Positions 11,830-24,382 of a stretch of DNA of 64,000 nt are shown one piece after another. The stretch is taken from contig NC_041021.1 in the NCBI RefSeq assembly GCF_004193775.1, positions 9,094,889 through 9,158,888 of the forward strand. Direction: 5' to 3'. The notes under the pieces were generated by a model that worked only from the letters and a program-made list of their open reading frames with translations, ran no database searches and was not told the origin of the DNA. Positions within the stretch are counted from its first letter, which is position 1, and every line of letters starts with the position of its first letter. The position numbers were made by a program, and so were the translations under genes. Source of the stretch: Glycine soja. Its lineage: Eukaryota > Streptophyta > Magnoliopsida > Fabales > Fabaceae.

Positions 11830-12850
11830 ATAGGTAGGTAACATGGAGACCTGAGCATAAGAATAAAATTAAGAAACTTTTTCATTCGAAAACCTCTCAG
11901 ACTTTCATTGATGTTCTGGGAATCCCGAAGAGATTCTAAGAAGTCAAACTAGATTGGAGATACCATGTGAAAAAAAAATTGTTAGAACAATGGAATTCAC
12001 CTCATTATCATTCAATGTTTTACACAAGTCTAGGAAAATTGGGGATCTGATAAAGGTGGGTATTTTCTTAATAGTGGCTCCATCAATGTGCAAGATCATG
12101 CCATATGCATGGTATGTACATTAAATACTTATTACTTCTATAGTATTCATTTAACACAAAATACTTATGCATTAAATCTTTATTTATATTGTTTCTGTTT
12201 GTAGGTATTGGAGCATGGTCGGCTTGTACATGTCAATGAGGTCTTTCAACAAACCCACATACAAAAAGATACTAGTGACTTTGTCGATGAAAGATCTAGG
12301 TAGACACACATGAGTCCTTTATCTTGAGTTTTCTTATCTTTTTAATTTGATTAATGTTTACTATATTTATAAAAATAACAATTGTGTTGACAGGGAGAAT
12401 TTGAGGCTTGACTTTCTCAAGCTAGGTATAAGTCTCCATCTTGTGTTGCTTAGTCAGTATGCCCTACCCTGCTGAGGAGAAGAGACTTTGGAATTAGTGT
12501 TGGCTAGCAACTACTGGTGGATCGAGAAAGGGACATGTCTATGGTACTGGGGAACTTGGTAGTGGGTTTGGAAATGGGAACAATAGTTTCATTGAGGCAT
12601 TTTTTAGCCACTTGTGATTCAGAGGAGGATTAACCAGTAGAGACAAGAACTTTGCCACATAAGTACTCAATTGTGGAAATTTGCCAGTGTTGTCCTCTAG
12701 TTCTTACCACCATTGGCAGCAACAATGACACAAAACATTATTTAGAAGCAACAACTTGATGGCAACCAGTGACAACAACAACATGGCGACCAACAGCCAC
12801 AAGATGATGACCAACAACTGTTAGATTCTCCAAGATATTCTAATTATTAA
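11830..12850 (+). pseudogene. CACTA (En/Spm, PTTA-type) transposase relic with one intron
   Basis: The exon ending at 12111 encodes YFLNSGSINVQDHAICM. A GT-AG intron follows (12112-12204, 93 bp), and the next exon continues in frame as VLEHGRLVHVNEVFQQTHI then KDTSDFVDERSR. This is the conserved block of plant Transposase_24/PTTA proteins that accompany CACTA transposons. After decayed sequence, 12500-12600 gives TTGGSRKGHVYGTGELGS, the next conserved block, and 12700-12835 a Gln/Asp-rich tail. Stops (for example right after DERSR) and a shift between blocks make it non-functional. The partner TNP2 transposase was not found here. Confidence 0.8.
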
Positions 12851-13129
12851 GTTGTACAAGAGTTTGATACTAATTAGGAGATCGTTTATCATTTATGATT
12901 TTTATTTTCACATGCTTGTTGTCCAAACTTAATATGTTATGACTGTTGAATTTGTAGAATTTCTTTTATTGGGATATCTATTAACCGACTAGTGTGACAG
13001 TTGAATTTTTAGAATGATGTCTTTTAATATTGTTATATGTGCACATTTAATTCATAGCTTCTTAAACATGAAGTATATGATTTTTTTTTTAATATTATTT
13101 GATTCTTAACATGGAAAATTTAAGAAAAT

Positions 13130-13400
13130 AAGAAAAATAAAACAAAGAAAGGAATATTTACCGACTGATTAATCTGTCGATATTTAACCCATGAAAAATA
13201 ACAATGGATAAATCTGTAAGCAAATTTCCAACGGATTTTTTCATAGGTAAACTATACAATTAATATTGACAGATATATCCATAGGTAAATCCAATATATT
13301 GTATCTATAGATTGATATCAACGGATTTAGCCATTGTTATTTTCCTATAAAGGTTACTGATGAAAAATTTCATTAGAAATTATCGATAGAAGTTACCTAC
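13130..13400. repeat. CACTA-like subterminal repeat region
   Basis: Several short words of the type ACCGACTGATTAATCTGTCG, CAACGGATTTTTTCATAG and CAATGGATAAATCTG occur in both orientations. This is the pattern of CACTA subterminal repeats, and the position downstream of the transposase relic supports it. I found no CACTA terminus (CACTACA/TGTAGTG) or 3-bp TSD, so the end is probably lost. Confidence 0.5.
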
Positions 13401-14635
13401 AACACCTCAAATCGTTTTTTGAAATATAGCTTTAAAATTGTTTAAATAAAAATATGTTGCAGAAAACGTGTCATTAAATCTAGTTTCTATTACTAAATTG
13501 ATAAAATATCTCAATGTATTTTTTTTTTAGAAAAGAAGGAACATGTATACATATTTATTTCGCTTGATTAATGCATGCATGTGAATTTAAAATACTCTTG
13601 GATAAAGGGTATTGTCCAATTATGTTCTCTATCAGAAAGAAAAAACATTTCGAAAGTTGTTGCTTTTTTTTGTCTTCTGTCCATACACAATGCTATAGTA
13701 AAGTACAGACTATAAAGAAATAACTTGCACAAAATTAAATGATGATAAACTAGAAGAAATATGTAAACATACATATTAAGCCTCGACAACCCTTAAGATT
13801 TAAACATAAATGTACCAAAATCATTATAATTGTTAGCAAGAAAATAAAATATTCACCGCTCCTCAAAATATCACAGTATCACCCAAAGGTTTAATACAAC
13901 AAAATAGCACGACATTGTGTATAGAAATCTTCCCACCTCAAATATACATCAAAAAGGGAAAACAATCCTATACTCAGAATAGTCATTACCCAATGTTGGA
14001 AAACATTTTCCTATAATTTAAAATTTAAAGTAAATATATTTTCTTTTTCTCAATCATTTTTAGAGATAAAAACTATTTCCCATCTATTTATTCCTATCTT
14101 TTAGTCTTTTTATCTGTTGGAGGCTTTCAAGATTTGTTATTATGTTTGTTACTAGCTTTTTAATTGTGATACTTGGGCCACACATTTGGTGGTAATTTTT
14201 TTGGCTTATATATAGCTTTCTCTTATGGAAAAATAAGGTAAAAAAATGGAAAGGCACAAACCTACAACAAAATATCATTTGCCTATTTTTTCCATTTTAT
14301 AAAATTATATTATATACAACTATATGTTTTGGAGCATGGTGTTCTTTGGTTCAGAATCCTTTCGCTCCACTCAATTGGATTAACGGGTTATCATATCTTG
14401 GGAGAGAAGTGCATGCATATTAATTTATTCTACCAGTGGAGACATTTTTTCTCTCTAAGGATAGTGCATAGCGTGCTTCAATCCAAGGTCTTTCTAAACT
14501 CTTCTTTGTTATTATATTTATTTTGTATTAGGTATTGTTATAAAAATTGTTTATGTATTGATTATATGTGAAATAATTTCACTGCTATGTTTGTAATTTT
14601 GGTTTCCTAATTATTTTTCAAACACCTAGGACCTA
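13401..14635. other. AT-rich spacer, no gene recognised
   Basis: The open frames here (for example 13568-13789 minus and 14329-14571 plus) lack any family motif and look like random runs in AT-rich DNA. Confidence 0.4.
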
Positions 14636-14865
14636 CAAGCTACTTGGGGCAAAGTAATATCCTAGGAAGGGTCGTTGTCATCTCTCGTGGAATCTCATTC
14701 CTCGTCGATCGAAACCATCTCTTCCTCAAATATCTCTTCATCGCAGACATCCTAGTAAAAAGCGATCTCGTATGGCGTGAGATCCTCATTGTCATTAAAA
14801 TTTCCCACATCCTCGTGAACTTCAATGACCATATCCTGATGGAAAGTAAATAAGCACCAATGAAA
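14636..14865 (-). pseudogene. Unidentified acidic exon-like fragment
   Basis: On the minus strand, after a TTTCCATCAG acceptor-like site (about 14838), one frame reads DMVIEVHEDVGNFNDNEDL, then TPYEIAFY, a stop, DVCDEEIFEEEMVSIDEE, a stop and DSTRDDNDPS, with three in-frame stops. The strong bias to Asp/Glu and the splice-like border suggest a decayed coding exon rather than noise. I do not recognise the family. GC content is higher than in the flanks. It could be a transposon-encoded ORF or a captured exon. Confidence 0.35.
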
Positions 14866-16541
14866 TAGAGCGCAAAATAGAAATTAAGAAAAAAACAGAG
14901 ACACAATTTGTTTAACGTGAAAAACCCCTCAATGCAAGGGTAAAAACCACAGGTCATCCATACCAAAGAAATAACTCCACTATAATCAATGAAGATACAA
15001 GAGAAATTCCAACAAGTGCACTAAAATGTACTATAAATAGTCAAATAAAAACGAACCCTCAATTGGTACAATAGAGACAAGAAGATAAAACCCAAAAATA
15101 TAGAGCAGATAATGCAAAACACTTATCTCTCTCTACAAATATCTTTTCACCGATCCAACAAAAAAATTTGAAGTATCACGCGCGTAGAACCTACTGTCCA
15201 AAACTTAGCCCAATCCAACAGTGAACGAATCCGTAGTTGTAATCTGAAAAACACTCTCTAGTGTGTATGCGAAAATCACAAAGATTTTCCCTCTTCTTCT
15301 TTCTCTCTTAATGATTTGTAACAGTTTTCCCTCTCAAATGAGTCTCTCTCACTGTATCTCACTCTCTAATCTGACCCCTCTCCACTTAAATAAGTGAGAC
15401 ATATGAACCTTCTCATTTGGGCATTTACTCCACATAAGAAAGGAGCCCAAAAAACCCAATACAAATGAGTGCACGAAATGTTGGATAGTCACTACTCACT
15501 AATTCCCCTAGGTTCCTAGAACTTCTCTTCCCATTATACCCAATGTATCTATGTCCATCATTCACTTCCTCAATGTAACCTCACATTCTCACCTAAGGAA
15601 ATAGAACCACCAATTCCTTACTCTCTTGAATCTTGCCACCTCAACAAGTGTTCAGTTGTACCACGTACATCAACAAACACATACAGACAAACAAACAAGA
15701 AAGAGAGATGTTGCTCCGACCTATGTACCACTCTCAGGAAATCATCGTAGCCTCTTAAGTGATAGAACCCCTTGTCACACACAAACAATTGGACAACATA
15801 GCAGTTATATTTATATCCATCTAAACAAACATAAACAATTTTTCAAGGGTCGAACACCCCCAGACCCAAACCACAATGCGTACAGATAAAAATGACAATA
15901 TGTAGACACACACACACGCACGCACACATATATAATGTAAAATAAATTTGCATGCCATACATATAATTTCCAGAGTTCACACTCTGTTGATCTTATCATT
16001 CAATAATAATAATAATAATAATAAAATATAGGCACACATTTCAGTAATTTTATCAAAAGAGAATCATCATAATTTCAAAAAATGCATTAGTCATTAGATC
16101 TTGCAGTTATCTCAGTAATGTAATAGTAAATAAATAAGCAATTTCAGAAAATAAATAATTCTAAGATAATTTATACAGAGGCATGGATTCAAAAGTTACG
16201 TTATCTATTGACTAAAATCACTTTGTCGCATGGCTTTTCAAAGTTTCACTCCTAACTTATTTTTAGTGCTCTCGGTTTTCCAAGAATAAGATTTTCACAA
16301 ATCTTATATGCTACCCTACATTTTCAAACCTAAAAAACTCATTTTTTAGGTGAAAACTTTAATAAAAATTATGCATACTATTGTAACACTTGATCTAATT
16401 TCATGACAGATTTTCATTTTTACAAAACGTCTTCAAACTTGTTTTATTTGTAACTTTTTCTAGGAAACTCCGATTTAAGTGAAATTTAAGGATAACTCTA
16501 TGTTTTAACATTCATAGAACAAATTTTTGGCATAAAAAAAA
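14866..16541. other. Spacer with microsatellites and possible retroelement debris
   Basis: No gene seen. It contains (CA)n at about 15906-15928 and (AAT)n at 16002-16024. The block TTTAACGTGAAAAACCCCTC (about 14910) resembles words found in some plant copia LTRs, but no LTR ends or TSD could be set. Confidence 0.4.
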
Positions 16542-17897
16542 TGTTGCAACCTACCCTTCGATGGAAGGGCGAAGCGAGACTCACGGGTGTGTCTTCCAAG
16601 GAAGGAAAAACGCGCGGAGTCGCCACCAACGTTTATTTGAGGAAAACGTTAGAAAAACCAAAAGTGGGTCTACGAATTTTAAGAACAAAGGTTCAGGAGT
16701 TGTTTACGTGAGGGGAAAGTATTAGCACCCCACACGTCCGTCACTGGAGATGACATCCTTTAATCAAATGTGCAAAATCATGACTTCAAATTTTATTTTA
16801 TTTTCCCTTTTTACGTTTTTCATCTTTTTGGGGTCGACAAGAGTGGGGCTCTTTCTCCTACGTATCCTCAATTGCGATGAGGAACTCAAACCTACATAGT
16901 TCTTTACAAGCAAGAAGTTATGCGGAGTGTTGATTTTAGACTTTTAAACGGTTCGTTTTAACCGATAAAGTAAAAAAGACCGTTAAGACGTTGGACCTTT
17001 GAACGGATTCAAGCGATTTTCTTGTGGACAAAAGCTTGATTATGAGTTGATTTTAGCTTTGGTTTCACTTGGTTATTTTCCAACTCATTAAAAAAAGACT
17101 TACGAAGCAAATGACCAGTTGAAACTTATTTTTTCAATGACTAATTGAGGTTACAACACAAACAATCGATTGGAATTCATTTTAACAGTGATTAAATGAG
17201 ATTACAACTCAAACGATCGGTTGGAATTCATTTTAATAGTGATTAAACAAGATTACGGCACAATTAATCAATCGAAACTCGCTTTAAACAAAGAAAAAGA
17301 TCACCGATGGTAGAAGAATGAAGATGAAGACATGTAAAGCAAGGATGGACCCCTAAGGGTGCGTAGAATGAATTCAAAGCTTCAAAAATAGAAACTAACC
17401 GGTCGAAGAACAAAGAACGATGAAGAACGGACGAAGAAAGATGAAGAACGATGAAGAATGATCATGAAATCAATCATGGAAATGTTACGGAAGCGCCTCG
17501 GCCTTGATTTTCCTTCTTCTCACTAATTTCTCTCAAATCCTCTTGATTTTAGATGTTGGACCCTTCCTTTAGCCCTCCTCTCGCCTATTTATAGGAAATG
17601 AAGGGTGGAGGTTGCACAGCAGCTCACCCAGGTGAGCTGCTTGCTTCCTCCTGAAGTAACTTGCTCGCCTAGGCAAGTTGGTTACTTCATCCCTAAGCTT
17701 TCTAGTGGGCCCATGGGCTAAAAAAATGTCCCAAAAGTGACCATTTTGCCCTTCTTTTGAATATTTTGCACATTTTCTTCCGAAACATCACAAAACCCTA
17801 TGAATTGCTCAACAATTAGTGTTAAGAAGCCCAATTCGGCCGGCAAGAATCCAAATGTTGGCAAACGATCGTCCCCGTACAAAATTAGGGTATGACA
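16542..17897 (-). repeat. 3' LTR of the Ogre-like element
   Basis: Plus-strand ends TGTTGCAACC (TGTCGC mutated to TGTTGC) and TATGACA. It is about 100 bp longer than the 5' LTR, mainly because of an extra ~65-bp tandem unit (the GATCGGTTGGAATTCATTTTAA block) around 17150-17270. The sequence next to its inner end, read on the minus strand as AAAGAGGGGCAAC, is the polypurine tract that primes plus-strand DNA. Confidence 0.9.
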
Positions 17898-18089
17898 GTT
17901 GCCCCTCTTTACTTATCTTTTATTGGAGATAAAAGGGAAGTAAAGATAAAGACACTAATTTCATTCGAGTGATCTCACCATCCGATCGACCACTAGCGAA
18001 AGCCCAATCAGCAAAACCTGTCAAAAGAAAGAGCACAAGAGGCATCAGGTATATCAACAAAAGACCTTGAAGTCTTGCAAATTAAGGGA

Positions 18090-18770
18090 GACATTGAAGT
18101 CTCGACAAAAGACTCTAATAGTCTTAGATAAGATAAAGAGCAAAAGACATTGATTGTCTCTGCATGCCAACGGACTTGAATGTCTCTGGAAGGCAAAGAA
18201 AATTGTAATAGTCTTCATCAAAAGACATTGAAGTCTTCGACAAAGGGCAGATGACCTTGTTTGTCTCTGTATGCCAACGAACTCAATTGTCTCTAGAAGG
18301 CAAAGGAGACTGAAATAGTCTTCATCGAAAGACATTGAAGTCTTCAACAAGGGGCAGATGACCTTGTTTGTCTCTGTATACCAACGAACTCAATTGTCTC
18401 TGGAAGGCAAAGGAGACTATAATAGTCACGGTCGAAAGACATTGAAGTCTTCAAAAAGAGGCAGATGACCATGTTTGTCTTTGTGTGCCAACGGACTTGA
18501 TTGTCTCTGGAAGGCAAATGAGACTATAATAGTCACGGTCAAAAGACATTGAAGTCTTTGAAAAGAGGCAGATGACCATGTTTGTCTCTGCGTGCCAACG
18601 GACTTGATTGTCTCTGGAAGGCAAATGAGACTGTAATAGTCTCGGTCGAAAGACATTGAAGTCTTCAAAAAGAGGCAGATGACCATGTTTGTCTCTACGT
18701 GCCAATGGACTTGATTGTCTCTGGAAGGCAAAGAAGACTGTAATTGTCTCTGGAAATCTTTCACTAAAAC
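18090..18770 (-). repeat. 107-bp tandem array in the Ogre 3' untranslated region
   Basis: The anchor AAAGACATTGAAGTCTT recurs at 18221, 18328, 18435, 18542 and 18649, exactly 107 bp apart, with a degenerate unit before (from about 18090) and a partial one after. Each unit also contains GGCAGATGACC, TGTTTGTCTCTG and TGTCTCTGGAAGGCAAA. The anchor AAGACATTGAAGTCTT is itself a near-palindrome (AAGACtt/GAAGTCTT). Long minus-strand open frames across this array are by-products of the repeat. Ogre elements are known to carry variable tandem repeats here. Confidence 0.93.
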
Positions 18771-19897
18771 GCAAATACGCTTAGCAAAGAAACAAACCTC
18801 CATACTGATCAGAACAACATATATTTTTGAAGAAAAACAATGTGACTACTGGGGAAGGAAACCATGCTGATAGAATTTCTCATAACCACAAATGAGATTT
18901 AGGACATTTGCATTTCATTTCTAAAAGAGCATTAAAAGAAAGCATTGCGTCCGATTGAAATAGAGAAAAACCGCTCAAAGTGTATAAAATCTCCCACAGG
19001 CAAGTGTTTCATCCTAATTCCAAACCCTAGACATGTCGTGATTTGACTTTGTAAGTCATTTCCTATCAAATCAAAAAGATAATATGCATAATCATCGATC
19101 AATAGGACATTTTAGAAAGCTGGATTTTGGTGGGAACTTTGGCTTTTGGGTGTTTTGGCCTTTTCCTTTTTTGTTTCTTTTTTCTCTTTGGTTCGACGCG
19201 GAGTAAGAGCGGACACAAAGATTTGGTTGGTAACTATGAAGGTGATTGCTTCATGCATCCCTCGGGTTTTAACCAAGTTATTGTTAATATTTCCTTTCTT
19301 TTTGCTTTTGATAATTCTGCACATTGTTTAGACATTGTCTGGTACAAAGAAACCTCTCCGTATTTTTTTTTTATTTCTTTTCTATTTTTCTTTTCTGCTT
19401 TTCTCCAATCTTTGATTGGTCGATTTTCTTCTTTTCTTTTCTTTTCTTTTGACACACACTTATAACCCAAAGGAAAAAGAAGCTTCTTTTGGGAAGATCC
19501 TTCTATTCTTTCTTCCAAGGATAAGGTTGGAAATTTTCATCCTAGGTCAAGGTTATGGCCAAAAAGTTGAGGTTTGGCTCAAAAGGCCTACAGATGGCGG
19601 GACATGACCTATGTCGGGATATTTGTTTAGCAAGTGGTTCAGGAATAAGGGAATGCCCCAAATCATTTCCATGACACGCATATGATAATGATGATTAGAA
19701 ATTCATGCAAAACTGATCATAGCACACATCCATGTGGACACTCAAACATAAAGCTTTGTGGCCATGTAAACACTAAGGCTTAGGGTTTGTTTTCCCCCGT
19801 TCAATCAACCCAGTGTTTCCAAACAATGCACTTTCATCAAGTTATGCACACATCCGAGTCCATTTAGGCCTTCGGGAAAAATCTTTCATTGCATTCG
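18771..19897 (-). other. Ogre 3' untranslated region
   Basis: Non-coding part of the Ogre element between the tandem array and the inserted LTR. T-rich on the plus strand (A-rich in the element's sense). The overlapping open frames on both strands at 19112-19607 have low-complexity Lys/Phe-rich translations and no domain. Confidence 0.6.
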
Positions 19898-21312
19898 TGG
19901 TCGAAGCCGGTAAGTGCACCGGATCGTGCAAGTAGTATAAAACGGTAAGAACCGAGTGTCGAACTCTTGGGAAACTTGTGTTACTTGGTAAAGCTATATT
20001 CAGTGAATAGGTGTCTAGTATGAAAAGATATGTGTGGACTATGAACAAGTATGTAAACTAACTATTAAAAAGGAAAATCACGTGAGTAATGATGTGTAAA
20101 GACAAGTAGACAACGTGTTGGTCTTCCTATTAGGTGCTTGATGTTATAAGGATATTCTTTATTTCACAATGCTCATGTGTTCTATAGTGTCTCCTAAAAT
20201 GCTAAACCCCAATCCCTCGTGATAGTCTAGCCTAATCCTGATCAAGCATCATCCTCAGATCCCTCTTGTTGGACTAAACTCGACCAGAACCGCATTAAGA
20301 CAAACATACAAACAACTAGGTTACCATACCCCGATCCCTCGTGATAATACGATAAACTAGCCCTGTCCTATCAAGTTCTAAGAATCAGACCAGTTTCCAC
20401 TGTTGAATGATTCTAACAAAGCATGCATCTACATGATCAAAGCAAAAGCACACTAAAATGATGTACTGATAGCATAGAGAACACTTAAAACATCATTAAA
20501 TAGATATACAGGTATTTACATCAAGTACCTACAAGGAAGAACCAACAGAGGATTTAGCTCTCCATATCTGGGAAGCTTCCTTTACAACAAAGACAAGAGA
20601 AAAATGAAGGATTGAAGAAATACAAGTAGTGGGGATGTCTCCTCCACCTCTAGAACCTCACAATCACTCACAAACTCATCTCATGCTCTCAGGATGGTTT
20701 CCTCTTCAAGCTCAGTTCTCTGCCAGTCTTCGCACTGCAAAAGCTCTCAAAACTCTCTGGAACTTGGACCTTTCTCTCTCTAGAAATCTCTAAAAATGCA
20801 GAAGCTCAAGGAAAAGCCCAAACTCCCTCTCCATATCTGATTTCAGGCTTAAATAGGTGGCCTTGTTGGTGCTTGCATGCTTAGCGCAACTCTGGCTCGC
20901 TTAGAGTGCATAAGTGAATTTCGGCTTAGTGCTCGTCTTCTCGCTTAGCGGATGCATGCAAGCGGTGCGCTTAGCAAGATGAGCTCTCGCTTAGCGCATG
21001 TGTCTAGCTCATCCTTTTTCCCGATTCTTCCTCACGCTCAGTCGCAAGAGTGGTGCGCTCAGCGGATGACTCGCTAAGTCGGAAGATTGGCTTAGCGAGA
21101 AGCTAAAAATCAGCACTTCACAAACTTGCCTAATTAACCTAAAATTGAAAGGAAATGATTATTAAACACACAAAATGGGAGTACTAAGTACTTATTACCT
21201 ATATTTAACAAAAAGTAATTACAACACTACAAACTAACCATAAATGGGAGGAGTTAGATACAATTTGCACAGATTTCTTACACAAAAGTTAGTCGTATTC
21301 ATCGACTAACAA
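19898..21312 (-). repeat. Probable Athila-like solo LTR inserted in the Ogre 3' region
   Basis: A ~1.4-kb block interrupts the Ogre sequence. On the minus strand it would start TGTTAGTCGATGAATACG and end GGTGCACTTACCGGCTTCGACCA. It contains several GCTTAGCG/CGCTAAGC words and the GTGCACCGGATCGTGCAAGTA...CCGAGTGTCGAACTC block typical of legume Athila-type LTRs (from memory). Flanks ATTCG (19893-19897) and ATCCA (21313-21317) differ by two transitions, so the TSD is only suggestive. The exact left border is uncertain by about 15 bp. Confidence 0.6.
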
Positions 21313-22207
21313 TCCACCCTTCAGGCGCACACATTTTTTTTTCAAAAATCTTTCTATGTCCTGACCTGTGAATTTTCCAAAGAAAACTGGTGGTCATTTT
21401 CTTTCAAAAGCATGTTGGCTTTTTATTTTTTTTCTTTTAGCTTTTTCTTTCAATTAATTTCTTTTAAGCAAATTTATTTTCTCTTTTTTTTTTTTTGCAA
21501 AACTTTAAGCTATTCCTAGCCATGTTTATCATTTCGTTAACTCCTATGGTCACAAATAAACTAGGCACCTTCAAATAAAATTCAAGAAAATAGATAAATA
21601 AAAGCATGAATTTTAAAGAACAGAAGTAGAGATACTAGGTTGTCTCATATAAGCGCTTCTTTAATGTCTTGAGCCAGACGCAAGATGATGGTTGATTTAT
21701 CATGGGCCTAGCACCTACTCGTACTTGCCCCTAAGCTTTTGAATAAAGGAAAATGACATTATGCAGTAAATGTGAAACAACACCACAAAATTCCAATATT
21801 ACCTTTCACTTACCCTTGTCTTGACTTTGGTGTGGTATTGACCATCACTTAAAAGGACTTTTATTTATCCTCTAATATGCCGGATGATTTGGATGCATGC
21901 AATTTTACAAATGCATGCATGCTTATGATTTGGATGTTAAGTGCAACAACTAAACAAGTGTTTATCATGTTCAATTTTACTTAAACGCTTTACGACACCC
22001 CATAGATTGAGCCAAATGGCTCAGGATTCAAGATCAAGAATGTGTACTCTAAAGTAAAAGACACAACACAGGAAGTTAAAATGCAAATCACCAATCCAAT
22101 ATTTATCAATGTTGCGATCATGGTTTACAAAAGATTTGAAGACCTTGGAAATCCCAGTGAGTCTTTGGAGAACAATCATATATTGACCCCTCTAGTTGCC
22201 CCAAGTA
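21313..22207 (-). other. Ogre 3' untranslated region, proximal part
   Basis: Continues from the integrase stop to the inserted LTR. No motif. The short plus-strand open frame at 22042-22227 is antisense to the element and not supported. Confidence 0.55.
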
Positions 22208-23421
22208 CTAAGCATCATATCGTTTGACGATATCAGAATTTACGAGTGAAGGCAATTCCTCATCGTCCATGCTGGCAAGCACCAATGCTCCTCCCGAAAA
22301 TTCCTTCTTCACGACAAAAGGTCCTTTATAATTCGGAGCCCATTTTCCCTTATGGTCTTTCTGAGCTTGGGATACTTTCTTCAAGACCAGATCCCCTTCG
22401 TTGAACTTGTGTGAGCGTACCTTCTTGTTGAAAGCATTCTTCACCCAGCCTTGATGTAAACGTTCATGGCTCACGGTGGCCAATCTCTTACCTTCTATAA
22501 GATTCAGCTAATCAAAGCGTGCTTGGGCCCCTTCCGACTCTTCCAACCTTGACTCGGCTAGAATTCTCAAAGAGGGAACCTCTACTTCAAACGGAAGCAT
22601 AGCCTCTATCCTATACACCAAAGAGAACGGAGTTGCCCCAATTGATGTGCGCATCGAGTTTCAATAACCATGTATCGCGAAAGAGAGCATCTCGTGCCAA
22701 TCCTTGTATGACACGATCATTTTCTGAACTATCTTCTTGATGTTCTTATTAGCAGCCTCAACTGCCCCATTCATCTTGGGCCTGTAAGGCGTGGAATTAT
22801 GGTGTTGGATCTTGAAATCCTCACACATTTCCTTCATCATTTTGTTGTTCAGATTGGTGGCATTGTCAGTGATAATCTTCCTGGGCAACCCATACCGACA
22901 GATTATCTCTTTCTTGATGAACCTGACCACCACACTCCACGTCACACTGGCGTATGAAGCAACTTCAAACCATTTGGTGAAGTAGTCGATCGCAACCAAA
23001 ATGAAGCGATGTCCGTTCGAAGTCTTGGGCTCAATAGCTCCAACCACGTCTATTCCCCACATGGAGAATGGCCAAGGCACTCCTAAGACGTTCAAAGGCA
23101 CGGACGGAGCATTGACATTATCCGCGAATGCCTGGCACTTGTGTCATTTTCTCACATGGATACAACAATCGTTTTCCATGATGAGCCAGTAATATCCTGG
23201 CCTTAGAATCTTCCGGGCCATGACATGTCCATTGGCATGTGTTCCAAAGGATCCCTCATGCACTTCCACTAGCATATGCTCAGCCTCTCTGGCATCCACA
23301 CATCGGAGCAAAACCATATCATGGTTCCTTTTGTACAGGATATTTCCACTCAGGAAGAAACCGGCTACCAACCTTTGTAACATCCTCTTATTATTGTCGA
23401 AAGCCTCCTATGGGTACTCCT
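22208..23421 (-). pseudogene. Ogre integrase (pol 3' part)
   Basis: The minus strand begins inside the zinc-binding region (23383-23144: GSFGTHANGHVMARKILRPG, YYW, then C..C residues). It then has the catalytic core at 23101-22661 with Asp in GIDVVGAIEP, Asp in ITDNATN and Glu in NGAVEAANKN, the D,D(35)E triad. Last comes the C-terminal strand-rich part at 22483-22208 (GDLVLKKV, GKWAPNYKGPFVV). Integrase inserts the element's cDNA into the host chromosome. Stops separate the core from both other parts (near 22659 and 22493), so it is not functional. The upstream end is cut by the nested element at 23421. Confidence 0.9.
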
Positions 23422-24382
23422 TGAGGTAACTCCATGTGGAGCTTGTAGGCCTTGGATCTTCTTCATCAATGGATCCCTTTGCTTCTTAAAGTTTGATGGT
23501 AGTGGAATGGAGAAGGAGAAGGATGATTGGAGACGCCACTTCAAGTAGAAGATGAGTCCAGAAGAAGCTCACCACCATAGGAAGTCATGGATAAGAGCTT
23601 GAAGGTAGAAGAAGATGAATGAAGGGAGAGGAAGAGAAGAGCACGAAATTTAGTGCCTCTAAAGAAGTCAGAACTTTGAAGTTTAATTCTCAAATGATCA
23701 AAGTTGAAAAAATGCACACACATGACCTCTATTTATAGCCTAAGTGTCACACAAAATTGGAGGAAAATTTGAATTTCTATTCAAATTTCACTTGAATTTG
23801 AAATTGAATTTGTGGAGCCAAAATTTCACTAATTATGATTAGTGAATTTTAGCTATGGTTCAGCCCACTAATCCAAGATCAAGTCAAAGATTCTCCATTA
23901 AGTGTGCTTAGGTGTCATGAGGCATGTAAAGCATGAAGGACATGCACAAAGTGTGACTATATGATGTGGCAATGGGGTGTAGCAAGCAAATGCTCACCTC
24001 CCCCTCTAAAATTTAATTGGATTTGGCTTCTCCCAATTCAATTAAATTTATTTCTCAACACACACATCAAATATTCACTTAATGCATGTGAAATTACAAA
24101 ACTACCCTTAATACAAAGACTAGTCTAGGTGCCCTAAAATACAAGGGCTAAAAAATCCTACATTTCTAGGATACCCTACCTACATTATGGAGCCCTAAAT
24201 AGAAGACCCAAAAATAATGAAATCCTAATCTAATATGTACAAAGATAAGTGGGCTCATACTTAGCCCATGGACCCAAAATCTACCCTAAGGCTCATGAGA
24301 ACCTTAGGGCCTTCTCTTGTATCTCTGGCTCAATCTTCTTGGAGTCTTCTATCCAATGCCCTTGGGGGGTAGGATTGCATCA
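23422..24382 (-). repeat. 3' LTR of the nested Tekay-like element
   Basis: Starts TGAGGTAACTCC (damaged TGATGTAGCTCC) and ends GGATTGCATCA on the plus strand. The polypurine tract (CAAGGGGGATGGAA, minus strand, 24396-24383) abuts it. TATAAATAG lies near 23735 on the minus strand. Differences from the 5' LTR are scattered substitutions and an ~11-bp indel near 23820 / 29290, so the insertion is not very recent. Confidence 0.93.

Noticed and set aside
18090..18770. CRISPR-like array
   Set aside because: Units are contiguous 107-bp repeats without unique spacers, in a plant retrotransposon.
18054..18803. Overlapping minus-strand open frames of about 60-125 residues
   Set aside because: They arise from the 107-bp tandem repeat, which lacks stops in several frames. 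The translations repeat the same peptide in different frames and have no domain.
19112..19607. Cluster of small ORFs on both strands
   Set aside because: Low-complexity Lys-rich or Phe-rich translations in T/A-rich DNA within the Ogre 3' region.
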